64,000 nt of DNA from Dictyophora rubrovolvata (Eukaryota > Basidiomycota > Agaricomycetes > Phallales > Phallaceae). Location: assembly GCA_029959195.1 (NCBI GenBank), contig CP114126.1, forward strand, positions 930,001-994,000, in the 5' to 3' direction. The notes under the pieces were generated by a model that ran no database searches, was not told where the DNA came from, and saw nothing but the letters and a program-made list of their open reading frames with translations. Of this stretch, positions 34,501 through 45,250 are shown in pieces. Numbering within the stretch: the first letter of the stretch is position 1; every line of letters begins with the position of its first letter. Both the position numbers and the translations under genes were made by a program.

Positions 34501-36933
34501 TCAGGAGCGGATGAGCGTTCTTGAGATTGAGAGACGGCGTGCGGCTGAGGAGGTGTCGAGGTTGAAGGATGTTGTACGCGATCTCGATCGGGCGAAGAGC
34601 GAAGAGGTCGAGCGTGTTAAGACGGAGTTGAGGTTGGAGAAAGAGAGGATATCGAAGCTCGAAGTGCAGGTGGAGGATGTTCGACGTGAATTGGACGCTG
34701 AGAAGGTTAAGACGAAGCAGGCTGAGGATGAGGCTAATATGTTGAGGAATAAAGTGGAAGAGATGAGTCGGGAGATGGACGAGCTTAGGACTTTGGTCGT
34801 TGAACAGCAGACGCAGATTCTTCGATTCCAGCAAGCGCAAATCCACGCGAAACGAGCGGCTCCGAAGATGTTCAATAATAATAATAATAGTTTCGCATCT
34901 ACTTCTACGACATCCGCGTCGACTGGTTCTTGTTCGCTTTCTTTTTCGAATTCTCATTCGCATATGTCTTCGTCTAGTACGTTGGCCGTTGATGAAATTG
35001 AGGCTGACGACGGTGAAGGAGATGATGATGATGGTGCCGGTGCCGGTCGATTTAAGTATGTTCCATTTGGAATGTCCCCTCCTCGCTCGCATTCGCACGC
35101 TAGTGGTGCGACTTTAGGCTCTGTTGCTGAAGCTGAGGAAGAAGTTGGTGGTGTTCCTAGGGATATCACCGCCGATGAGACTGGCGACGAGGACGACGCC
35201 GACAACAACGCAGGGGATAGCGAAAACGAGCTGGCGCATTACGAGGATACCGGCGAGTTTGACGGAGATGTGTTGGAGGATGATGATGATGAGGAAGAAG
35301 ACGAGGATGTTGTGTGGGGTGAAGATGCTACTACATCCTCTTTTGGTGATTTTGTCCCTAGAAGGAATGCGTTATCTTTGAACGTGCCTACACCAGTGCC
35401 CTCCCCTGCTGCTGCTCCTTCAGGCTCTCGTCATGGCCATGCGCGCGTTGGATCGATGGAAAAGGGGTGGTCGTTTGCCACGGCTCGCGTTAATACCGTT
35501 CAAGCTCAAGCACAAGATCTTACCCGAGATGTCCCTAGTGCGGAGGCTCCAAAAGTGGACCGATTCTTTGATTGTATTGAAGATTCGGAAGATGATGAAT
35601 CGAGCGGTGCGGGTGCGGGTGCGTTAGCCAATCTCGAATTCCCGGATTCTAAAAGCTTTTGGAGCGGCATGGTGAAACGGAGTGAGAGTAGCGCGGGTGA
35701 AGATGAGGATGAGATGGATTTGCCCCCGTTTTTGTTACCTGCTGGTATGGATGCGGACAGTTCTGCTACTTCTTCTGGTTCGTCTTTGGTTTTGGACACG
35801 ATTGCGGAGGAGGAGGAAGAGGAAGTGGACGAAGGGCTTTCGGCTTATCTTCAAACTCCTAGCTGGAAAGATCTCATCACCGAGAAGTTGGATATCGTCG
35901 CTGAAGAAGAAGATGAGGAGACTGCTGATGAGGAAGGAGATGACGAATGTCTGCCTTCGCCTAGTCTTCGACCTTCGTTTTATGCTCAACGGAATTCACA
36001 TATCCAATCATTACTCCCGCGACCTGTATCTCTCGTCCCACCAGCTTCTGTTCTTTCACAAATGACACCAAATACGCTCAAGACTACTCTTGATGAGACT
36101 GTACGTTCTCCTCCCTCCACCGGCTCCAAGACCAACAGATGGAGTATCGGTGCTTCGTTGGGTGTAAATTTAGGTCTCAATCATTCTAATTCTACTGTTG
36201 CTATTACGACGCCCGTTAAAACTCGTTTTTCGCTCTCGCCTTCTACACCGGTCTCGATCTCAAACTTGGATAATACGTTACTGCCTACCCCACCGCCTAC
36301 CCTTATTCCCCGGCTTGCGTCCAAGTCAGGTTTATCAATTTCTCCTACTTCGCCGGTTTCGCCTAGTCCTATTTCTGCTAGTCCTAGCCCTGCACTATCG
36401 TCGTCGTCATCAAGTCCTGTTTGGAGCGAATTTGCCGAGCGAGAGCGAGAGTTGGGATTGTCGACCCCTACTCCGCGCTCACCTCTTTCTAGATATGGAC
36501 CGCTTTCGCCATCGCGTATTCCTACTCCGAGGAAGAGTATGGGGTCTGCTATAGCTACTGCAAGTAGCGTTTCTGTGAGGTCCAGCATCATGTTTCTTTT
36601 TTTAAAACCTACTTTCTTTATGAACTTATGTGCGTTTTTTTTTGATACCTTATACAGGACTGTTTCGCCAGTTACTTCCTTAACGGGTCAATCACGCACC
36701 CTGCCTCTTACATTTCTCACGAGGGTAAAACAGCAACAGCAACCTCAGGCATAAATGGAAAAGAGCGCGGAAGAAGTTATCACGGTGATGATGATGGTGG
36801 TGGTGGTGATAGCACGTTGGTGGTACTGTCAGATGAGATAAGGGACGAAGATAATGGTGGTGATGTCGGCAGTTGGTATTCAAGTTCACGTTCACGTTCG
36901 AAAGTGAAGTTGTTGGGTGGTTGTGGTTGGTGA
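31517..36933 (+). CDS. Very large Ser/Thr/Pro-rich coiled-coil protein, family not recognised
   Basis: Exon 1 reads MDSTEQRTHIDIDIAAKQR to a GTAAGT donor; exon 2 LSNFRFRFGSMELDSPSSIG; exon 3 contains RRMALWALEGKGKTTTRRPD. The main exon (about 32370-36585) is open for more than 1,400 codons. It holds three KRDS/KRDT-type motifs, an acidic run (about 32680-32790), long Ser/Thr/Pro disorder, and SPIEQAFLYRTHTSLLGRIS. A strong coiled coil follows (about 34345-34860, LMRDVQMYQERVAELEKTIA and on), then acidic blocks. Splicing at TCT|GTGAGG and TATACAG|GACTG gives DCFASYFLNGSITHPASYIS and stop TGA 36931-36933; without splicing a stop comes at 36752. About 1,700 residues. A cytoskeletal or polarity scaffold would fit the layout but is inference. 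The 3' end may be longer (see findings). Confidence 0.68.
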
Positions 36934-38509
36934 TACACGTTCTCATTCCGTCGGGACAGTGGGATCGCAACCGGATCAGAGTCTGGATCTTGATTCGATT
37001 GCCGTCGGTAGCACTACTACTGCGAGTAGTAATAATATCACATTCAGTGAATTTGCGAGGCGGTTGACGATGAGGTATCTGAAAGGTGGAGGAGAATCTG
37101 CAGTGGCCACCCCGACTTAGACCTCGACTTCGACTTCGATAGGAGATATTCCGTTCCTTGGTCGAACTCGATTTGGTGCCGGGGTATTCGTGAATTGGGT
37201 GAAGCAGGTCGAACTGCTGCGCGCCCAGAATTCTTGGGCAGAATGAAAGTCAGGGTCGTCGTTGTTGGGGTAATAATACTCGGATGAAAGATGAAGACGT
37301 CAGGTTTGTCGGATGTTCGCATTGTGCGGATTCGAACGTTATTGTTCTTTGATATCAATTATGGATTGGACGTTGTGTGTGTGCTTTTTTTTCCCCCCCT
37401 TCTACTATTCACTATTCCCTATCTCCATTTATAACCCCCTCCCCCCATTTCCATTGAGTATATACATATGCATCGTAGTACCTGAGTTTTCGTTTTTTTT
37501 TTTGTACTATGCTTCTTTAAATCTTCATTTTTCTCCTGATTTTTTTTTGACTCATGCCGTGTTCTTCCCCCGATCGTATGTGTCCCTGGTTGACGTCTTT
37601 ATATTTTTTATATCATGCAGGATGCATTTTTCGATCCACTTTTTTTTTCGTTTCGCTCTGGCGTGAGTCTGTTCCACTACTAGTGTGTCGTGTATGTTCA
37701 GTACGCCTGGATTGCGTAGTCTTCGTTTATTTCTAGGATTTTATTTTTTTTCTCAAACCAAAAAGAATAAAATAATTGTATAAAAAAAAGAAACTAAATT
37801 ATTAAAACTAAAATAACATGCCCGAGTGTTCTTATGCCAGAAGGAATGCGGTCCGTCGGAGTGCAGAAGCGATGGGCACGTGGTGTCCGTTGCATACGCC
37901 ACATAATCATATGTATACGGAAGAAATGAGCGAACGACACGCACGCACACGTCCTGGTGGGGAATATTAATTATCATCGGCCAGAGATTCAGCGGAAAAA
38001 AAAACAACACGACATGTAATTGAAAATCACGGGCGGTTGGTTTGAAAAAAAGTGCTGCTGACTTTCATCGAGAACTTTTTGCGTGTGAGTTAAATGAGCT
38101 AACCGAAGTTTTTAAAATTTATTTTTTTATATTTTGCTGTTTCGGTTTGTTGCTCTTTCTCGAAAAAGGAATTATCACCAAATAAACCAATTGGAATAAA
38201 AAAATAAAAAATAAAATTTTACAAAGAAGACGAACCGATTTGCTTACTATTTCGTTTTTTTTTTTACTGCAAAAACAGCAGTATGGGCCGGGCATCTGCA
38301 TCTGCATCATCATCATTCATTATTATCTGTATCAGCAGCTGCTGCTGCTAGTCAGGTTCAAAGTAGTAGGAAAGAGAAGGTGTTTGTTTTTGGGTTTTTC
38401 ATTTCTTCTCCCAAGACAAGAATAATCTCTTGTTTTGTTCTGGTTTTTCGTGTTGTGTGGGGGAGGAGAGTGAATGAGCTTCACTTCTTTTTTTTTCTCT
38501 CCTGCCATC
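36934..38509. other. 3' flank of the large gene and upstream region of the zinc-finger gene
   Basis: Up to 37120 an open frame reads GDTRSHSVGTVGSQPDQSLD and SEFARRLTMRYLKGGG, which looks like real C-terminal coding sequence of the preceding gene out of frame with its modelled end. From there to 38509 the sequence is T-rich, with poly-T and poly-A runs and no recognised gene. Confidence 0.45.
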
Positions 38510-40350
38510 ATGATGAACAACAGCAGTAATAATCCACCGCCTTATCCTCATCATTCTCATCCTCCTCATCCTCATTCTTCTCAAAATTTGACCTATTATA
38601 TCCCCCCAGTTGATAACTTATCATACACATTCCCCCAACGGCCGTCATCTCATCAAAGTCATGTTCAGCAGAATCACCAGCAATCTTCTCAGCAAACCAC
38701 TCTTGGCCATATCCAGACCCAAAGAACGACGAGTAGTGGGAGGACGGATACCGGTGCATGGCCCTGTCTGCTTGACGGGTGTAACAAAGTGTTCGCGAGA
38801 GAGGCTGATTTGAAGAGACACCAGCGCACGACGAAATCGCATTCGATTCCTGGATCGTAAGACTTTTTCCTATATATTATGTTCTATGAAAAAATGGTGG
38901 TTTTAGAAGTGTTGCTAACCCGTGTCCGCTATGTGAAGCTACTTTTACAAGAGTACGTGTTATCGCTTCTTGTGTTATATATGCTGGCCGACGCTCTTTT
39001 AATTGTTTCTCTTTTTATTATTTCCAGAGTGACGCTATGCGCCGACACCTAAAATCGCGGTATGTATTGCAACCTAATAGATTAATTTTTTCCTTATCTC
39101 GTTATTCAATACAATTTTTTTTTTCCACCCCGCCTAGGCACCAAGGGAAAACACCCGAAACGCTGAATTTGCCGGCGGATGCTACGTCTGGCGGCCCGTC
39201 GTCGTCTAATTCTAATATTTCATCGGGTGCCTCGTCGTCACGCGGTGCAAATCGACGCGCGTATTCGCCTTCTGAAGAGACTAGCGAGTTATCGGCTTCC
39301 GATAGCGAGCGACAGCCGTATCAACATCATAGTCATAGTCATCATCGTACTCATCATCACCAGACCTCGTCCTCCTCAGCGTCCGGACAGCACCAGCAGA
39401 CGTATACCTCTTCATCTCGAGGTGGAACTTCATCGTCATCTTACTATTCCTCCCCGCCTTTGAGTCCGACGTCGCCGACCTCAACATCGTCATCCTCCAA
39501 TCCGGCATCTGCTGGATCTTCTCACCATGGAATCCACCACCACCACCACCACCAAGATGCGAGTAATTTATCATCCCATGTTTTGTATCAAGCAGCGAAC
39601 AACACCATGTCTTACGAAATTCAACATGCCTTATCTTCACCTCGTCAGTCCCATCCGAGTCACCAACAACATCAACATCAACATCAACAACAACACCAAC
39701 ATCAACACTCAGCTCCCCCCAATCCTCCTTCGTCTTCTTCGTCTTCTTCTTCTTCTCGGAGAGATACGACGACGTCTCCGACATCATCATCATATGGTAT
39801 GCACCCGCACCAAGCCGTGACCATGCCGATGCAGCCACATTCACATACTACACATTCATCATCATACCCACCATATACCAACCCCGTTCCGGAACACCAA
39901 GAACAACAGCAGCATCAATACCCAGCATACCAACAATCATCTTATCCGGCGTACACATCTTCCTCTAACGGATATCCAAGCGCGGGAGGTAACGGCAGTA
40001 ATAGCGTTTATCATGGCAATCCTTATATTGGAACAGCCAATCGAGCGACTAGTGGACACGGTGGTGGTGGTAATAGCTATAGTATGATGAGCCCCGGCGG
40101 TGGTGGTAGTGTGCCACAAACGTGGGGAGGAAAATTGGAAGAAGGGATGATGGATGATGGACGGGGAGGGGGAGGGGGAATGTCGCCGCCGTCCCGACAA
40201 CAATCTTCAACGGCGGGAGGTCTTGCTACGCTGGCAATGCACGCGTCTAGAGTTCGACCAATGTCCCCGCTTGGTCCTGGAAAACCTAAATCTTCGACTA
40301 AATCGGAATTGGAGAATGCGTTAGGACCTGCTGGCGTGTATAGGCGATGA
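38510..40350 (+). CDS. C2H2 zinc-finger protein with Ser/His/Gln-rich C-terminus
   Basis: ATG at 38510 (MMNNSSNNPPPYPHHSHPPH); an in-frame ATG at 38474 is a weaker alternative. Two C2H2 fingers are visible. The first is CLLDGCNKVFAREADLKRH with KSH closing it. The second is assembled over two introns as CPLCEATFTR, SDAMRRHLKSR and H. The rest, about 400 residues in the last exon, is disordered. It contains SPSEETSELSASDSE, a His/Gln stretch (about 39655-39715), Ser runs and Gly-rich segments. The final segment RPMSPLGPGKPKSSTKSELE is more conserved-looking and may be a docking motif. Most likely a DNA-binding transcription factor in the nucleus; targets are unknown. Confidence 0.85.
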
Positions 40351-41705
40351 CCATGTATGAATCATGAATGGCTGTTTGGTGAAAAAATTTTCTTTCTTTT
40401 TGTTTATTCGTTGGTATCTGTTATTTCTCGCGGACGAAAGGTAATTTGTAGTTGCTTTTCTCTCTCTCTCTCTCTCTCTTTCTTTCTGTTTTTTTTTTCT
40501 CACTACCCCCTTGGTTTGTATTTCTTTTATGAATTTGGAATGTATTTCCCCCCATATCATGACTTGGCATGTTTCCTTAGGAATGTAGGAATTTAGAGAT
40601 CTCTTATATCTCCTTCTCCCCTCTCTTTCTTTGCTCTTTCCTCGGTTTTCTACTACTGCATTATCAAAGTTAAGGTCGTTGTATACATACTTGCTGAAAT
40701 ACCGGGTTTGAATTGAAATTCAAAACCATTTGGCACGTTAGGTCACTTATTTACTCTGAATCGTTCGTTCTTTTTTTTCATTTATTTTATTTAAGTTTAA
40801 CTCTTAACTGATCAATATTGGTACCTAGCTGAGTGCTTTAATGAAATTGGCACAATTCACTCACGGGACTCGGACGCTTAATAACGGAATAAATTCTCAC
40901 ATATAATTCAAAGGGCATGAGATGTTCTTTTTACTCAACTCGGTCTTCCTTAACGAGCGCCGCAAAAGGTCATTTGTACAAATCATGTGCGCGCACACAA
41001 GACACAGTATGCAATGTGCAGATGATATTAATGTACGCACGCACACACACTCTCCACCTTCTTCGTATATAGATTGAGTTCTCCTAATTCAATTATGAAA
41101 CCCACTCTTCCATGCGACGATTCGAACTTTGGATTCGGTAGAACCTTAACCCATATTATTATTGTCATTTTCTGCACTGCTACAATGTGCCACAGCAGGG
41201 GCAAAAGCAGAAAGAACTTCGGCATGGTAATATCGCTTGAGAATCAAAATTCCCATATATGTGAGTAAATTTAACTTAAAATATCATGAGCAGTCGTGGC
41301 CTTATTAGTTGAAGTCCGGACCAAACCACTGACTTGTTGATTATGTAACCACGTCATGAATGTCGTTCTAAGGCACCACCAGCTTAATAACAGTTATAAA
41401 TAAGTTATATATATGTACATAGAGACAACTGTGAGAGCCAAAAGTGCCAGGGAAGAATCAGGTGGTATAAACGTAGTATGCAGTATGTATATCCGAGCTC
41501 GAAAGCGAAGCGTGACGTGATGACGTGATGACGTGATCATACAACGCTATTTCAAGTTCTTTCTCAGGGACCACACGGGCAGGCTATCTCGCCGTTTGTC
41601 CCTTTCTTTTCTTATCAAACTCTCACCTCGAAATTATCTTTCTAAAAGCTAATTTCTTCTTCTTCTTCTCCTTCTTCTTCGAGGGGTTTTCAATCTCATT
41701 CAGAA
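40351..41705. other. Intergenic region upstream of ketopantoate reductase
   Basis: 1,355 bases with no gene. A CT dinucleotide run at 40460-40479 lies in the 3' flank of the zinc-finger gene. CTT repeats at about 41655-41680 lie just before the ATG at 41706 and look like a pyrimidine-rich leader. The triple TGACGTGA element is listed separately. Confidence 0.5.
41513..41536 (+). promoter_or_regulatory. Three tandem CRE/ATF-like sites (TGACGTGA x3)
   Basis: TGACGTGA occurs three times head to tail at 41513-41520, 41521-41528 and 41529-41536, about 170-190 bases before ATG 41706. TGACGT is the core bound by fungal CREB/ATF-type bZIP factors such as Atf1. The exact, spacer-free triplication in a promoter position makes a regulatory site likely, though slippage is another explanation. 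Confidence 0.55.
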
Positions 41706-44145
41706 ATGGACAAGGTTGTCACTGGCACATTTACCGCTAAGGCTCAACCAGTTCGGATTCTTATCGGTGCGTTGTCTTTTTAAATATTTGAATTACCTCG
41801 GTGTTTAATAACGTTCTCATTTCTGTTTTATTTCTCCGTATATACATACAATACTTAACACTATCGATTTGCGCGCCGTTTCGCCATTGCAAAATTATTC
41901 AATCGGTCCTAACCCTGTCTGGTTTCAAATATTTTTCATTATCTCGGACTCCTCTGACACGTGAATTTGCATCGTGCATCGTGCTCTCTGTGCGTCTAAA
42001 AACGCTAATAATGATTGCAATTTGCACCTGATATGTTTTGCTGTGCTGTGCTGCTTTGCTGCTGCACACGCGCGAACGCATGTGCATGCGCATGGCGCAT
42101 TCTTTCGGGCTTGGTATTTGTTTTTTTTTCCTCCTTATCAATCTGATAAATGTCAATCCTCCGATAACGTGACTGCCCTATCAACACTTCGCTTACTCTC
42201 CCGCTGCTCTCATGAAATCCCCCCTCTCCTCGTGGTCTTTTCTGCTGACTCCTCGTCGTCATGTAACGTTATCCTTCACCCCGTCACCCACCACCCTCAC
42301 ATTCCTACATGACCCGGGTCCTTATGCAAAATTCAACCTTATCCTCGGCGGCTTTTTCCTCCATGTGGAAATCGGGCACACAACAACAAAAACGGCTATT
42401 TGTTTAATGACACAATAATAATATCGCCCATGGTTATTATGGTCTTCTCTTCTCTTACCTTACTCTTTTTGGATGATTTACCTTTTCGATAGGAACTGGT
42501 TCATTTCGTCGGTTTGCTCTGCTGATACGCATCCGAAATTCCATTCTCTTCGTACTGCACCTTGTGATTCTACGCTATCACAACCAACGCATATCACATT
42601 AATCTGGACTAAAAAAAAAATCCAAAATGAAATGGGGGGTTCGCTACCATCATAATCATTATCACTGACCCCTCATCGATCTCCCTTAATATTAATGTTA
42701 TCATCCTTCTTTCGAACGTGGACTTAAAAAAACAAACAACAGTCGGCGCAGGCGCCGTTGGCTGTTTTTACGGCAGCAGAATGCACCACCCACCAAATGC
42801 ACTAGTGTCTCTTGTTTGTCGTTCAAATTTTAACGCCATCAAGCGTTCAGGGGTTAAACTTCAAACGCGCAATTTCGGCGATTACATTTTCAGTCCAGAG
42901 TTTGTGTTTTCTTCTATTGAAGAAGCTTCCGAAGCTCGAGTTCGAGTGCCAGTGCCTGTCTCCTATCATAAGAAGAATATTCGTACCAATACCAATTCGG
43001 ATCGAAGTCTGTCCGAGTCTGAAAACGCTGGTTCTGATTACAGTTATAGTCCGGGTTCGGGTTCGGCTCTGGGAGTCACAGGTCCGATATCTTCATCCTC
43101 TTCCTTAACATTTCCTCCGTCCCCCACATTTCCCCACCCTCACAGTGACGTTCCTGCTTCTTCTTCTTCTACTACTACCACTACACCCGGACTGGCAGAT
43201 ACAAAAATAATATGGGATTACGTCGTCATCACGACTAAAGCGCTTCCTGACGTATCAGATGATTCATCCTTGATAACGCGCGTTGTGCAGCCTCGCATAA
43301 CTGCCATAGTCCTGATTCAAAACGGAGTAGGTGTTGAAGACCCTTATTGCGTCCGGTTTCCGGAGAATTGCGTGCTAAGTGCCGTTACTGTTGTGTCGGC
43401 TGAACAAATTAAACCGGGTGTTGTTGTTCAGAATAGGTGGACTAGGGTTAGTATTGGCCCATATAGTGGTGGTGGTGCTACTACTACTACTACTACGTCT
43501 TTTGATGGTGAGGCCAGGACGATGGAGTTTGTTGCGTTGTTGAAGTTGGGTGGTGTGAAGGATGCGGAGGTTTATAGTGAGAAGGCGTTACAGCAAGTCA
43601 GGTGGCATAAGATTGCTGTAAGTAACGAAAAGAAAAGAAAAATAATAATAAACAGATTCATCAAACAATAACAATTCCTGCTGTAGATTAATGGGAGCAT
43701 GAACCCCTCTGCTGTTCTCTCATCTGGAACGGAAAATGCTCGGATGGTCAAAGATCCAGAATTACGAAGACATCTTAGAGCGTGCATGGAAGAAGTCTTC
43801 CACGCCGCTCATGTAGTTTTGGGAGAACCTCTACCTTCTCATCTTGCAACAGCCGACCAAATTATAACCAGCACGGAAAGAAATACGGGAGGACGGCCTA
43901 GTATGCTTGTAGATTGGGAAAAGGAGCATCCGATGGAGTTGGAGGTGATTCTGGGGAATCCGATTCGGATTGCGAGGAGTAGAGGAGTTGAGATGCCTCG
44001 GTTGCAGGCTATGTATGCGCTTTTGAAAGCTGCGCAGGAGAGAAGGAGTGAGGAGCGGAAGAAGAAGAAGAGTTCTAGCTCTAGCTCTGGCTCTGGTTCT
44101 AGTCAGGGTGGTTCAGTACCGACATCTGAGCGGAGCCGCTTGTGA
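41706..44145 (+). CDS. PAN5: 2-dehydropantoate 2-reductase (ketopantoate reductase)
   Basis: Exon 1 (41706-41766) reads MDKVVTGTFTAKAQPVRILI. A GT at 41767 and AG at 41741+1000 (42741-42742) join it in frame to VGAGAVGCFYGSRM, completing the Rossmann GxGxxG. No other ATG serves the second exon. Further family signatures are WDYVVITTKALPDV (the conserved Lys), IVLIQNGVGVEDP, GVVVQNRWTRVSIGPY, and across a last intron RWHKIAINGSMNPSAVLS with the catalytic Lys. GGRPSMLVDWEKEHPMELEV and GVEMPRLQAMYALLKAA follow. Between the NADPH-binding strands lies a roughly 70-residue Ser/Thr/Pro insertion (about 42960-43200), and the C-terminus is a Lys/Ser tail. The enzyme reduces ketopantoate to pantoate for pantothenate and CoA synthesis. 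Confidence 0.9.
41767..42742 (+). other. 976-base intron in the ketopantoate reductase gene
   Basis: Bounded by GTGCGT at 41767 and ACAACAG ending at 42742, as required to restore the GxGxxG motif. Other introns in the window are mostly 50-65 bases. Inside I see no long ORF, RNA gene or transposon. There is a GC-rich alternating stretch near 42067-42095 (CGCGCGAACGCATGTGCATG). Confidence 0.65.
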
Positions 44146-44560
44146 AGAGATAAGAGTCGGCTGGATAATGTCCATAGCGCGGGTGTTCAGGGATGATTTG
44201 GTTTTGTTGCCTGTCTCAGTGCACATATTTATATAACTGCAGATTCATTTCGTTCAGACCCTGCTCAGCTTTGTCATAGATATATATTTTTATATCAATG
44301 CGAGAAGTTAAATATTATATACTTCGGGTCTTTAGTTATGTGTCTCTCTCTTAGTTTTTTGACAGGAGCTTCTGTGATACCTGCAGAGTATGTATTCATG
44401 TTCTATTTCGGAGCCGCTTGGGTCTGGGCCACCGACCGGACCAGCCAATTACACGGCCAGTTCCAAACTGAGCCGAGTCATACCTACGTCGTCGAGTCAT
44501 TCTCGTGAAATATATGTATACTTAGCTCATGTTGGTTTACTAGAATACCTTGACACAGTG
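44146..44560. other. Intergenic region before the first GNAT gene
   Basis: 415 bases with no separate gene. The GNAT frame is open back to 44390 but that extension has no similarity to the paralogue, so it is treated as 5' flank. Confidence 0.45.
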
Positions 44561-45250
44561 ATGAGCACATGTCCATGGCCTCCAGACTGTGTATTCGTAT
44601 CTCGTTGGGGACGTATTAAACTAGTCCCTCCTAAAGACGAAGACGATCCTGATATAGTTGCCCTTCGCAATGACCCTGAAACTCGAAAATATCTACCTTT
44701 CATGCCTGCCGATCTGACTGTAGAACAATGGAGACAGCGCAGAGGCGAGCGGTTTGGGAGTAGAGATAACTGGGATCTCAATATTCATTTTACCTCTGAA
44801 AAACCTCCCAATGGTATCCGAGTCAACGACACCGACAAGCTTGAACAGCTCGAAACATCGACGTCGATGTCATCTTCTTTCGTGGGTGTATGCGGTATAT
44901 TTCGTATAGATGGTACAAACAAGACCGGTGACGTTGGAATTTTAATTCGCCCGGATCTTTATCGCAATTTTATCGCTACTGAAGCGTTATATTGCAATCT
45001 CGTCCTCGCTTTCGAGTACCCTCAATTAGAATTATATCGCGTATCGTTCATCACGGGTGCTACGAATGTGCGGATGCGGAATTGGTTAGAGCGTTTCGGG
45101 ATTGCTTTGGAGTACCGAAAAAAGGAGGCCTGGTCGGATGGTCAGGGTGGACGATTGGATGTTGTTGTTTATACAATTTTGAGACCTGATTGGTCTGCTT
45201 TGAAAAGTAGATTGAAAGAGGAGTTGGATAAACGACTTCTTAAGGGTTGA
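44561..45250 (+). CDS. GNAT-family N-acetyltransferase (RimJ/RimL type), copy 1
   Basis: A single-exon gene of about 229 residues. ATG 44561 (MSTCPWPPDCVFVSRWGRIK) is chosen because it aligns with the start of the paralogue at 47234. The core reads DIVALRNDPETRKYLPFMPA, VGVCGIFRIDGTNKTGDVGI, LIRPDLYRNFIATEALYCNL, and TNVRMRNWLERFGIALEYR. This is the Acetyltransf_3-like fold with the typical late R-x2-WLE-x2-G helix. The acetyl-CoA loop, normally R/Q-x2-G-x-G/A, reads YRNFIATEA and lacks both glycines. Substrate unknown; relatives acetylate protein N-termini, small amines or antibiotics. Confidence 0.8.
   Translation: MSTCPWPPDCVFVSRWGRIKLVPPKDEDDPDIVALRNDPETRKYLPFMPADLTVEQWRQRRGERFGSRDNWDLNIHFTSEKPPNGIRVNDTDKLEQLETSTSMSSSFVGVCGIFRIDGTNKTGDVGILIRPDLYRNFIATEALYCNLVLAFEYPQLELYRVSFITGATNVRMRNWLERFGIALEYRKKEAWSDGQGGRLDVVVYTILRPDWSALKSRLKEELDKRLLKG

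Noticed and set aside
42718-43671. Second ketopantoate reductase exon read as an independent gene
   Set aside because: The frame begins with GTG, lacks an ATG before the Rossmann motif, and the motif is completed exactly by exon 1.
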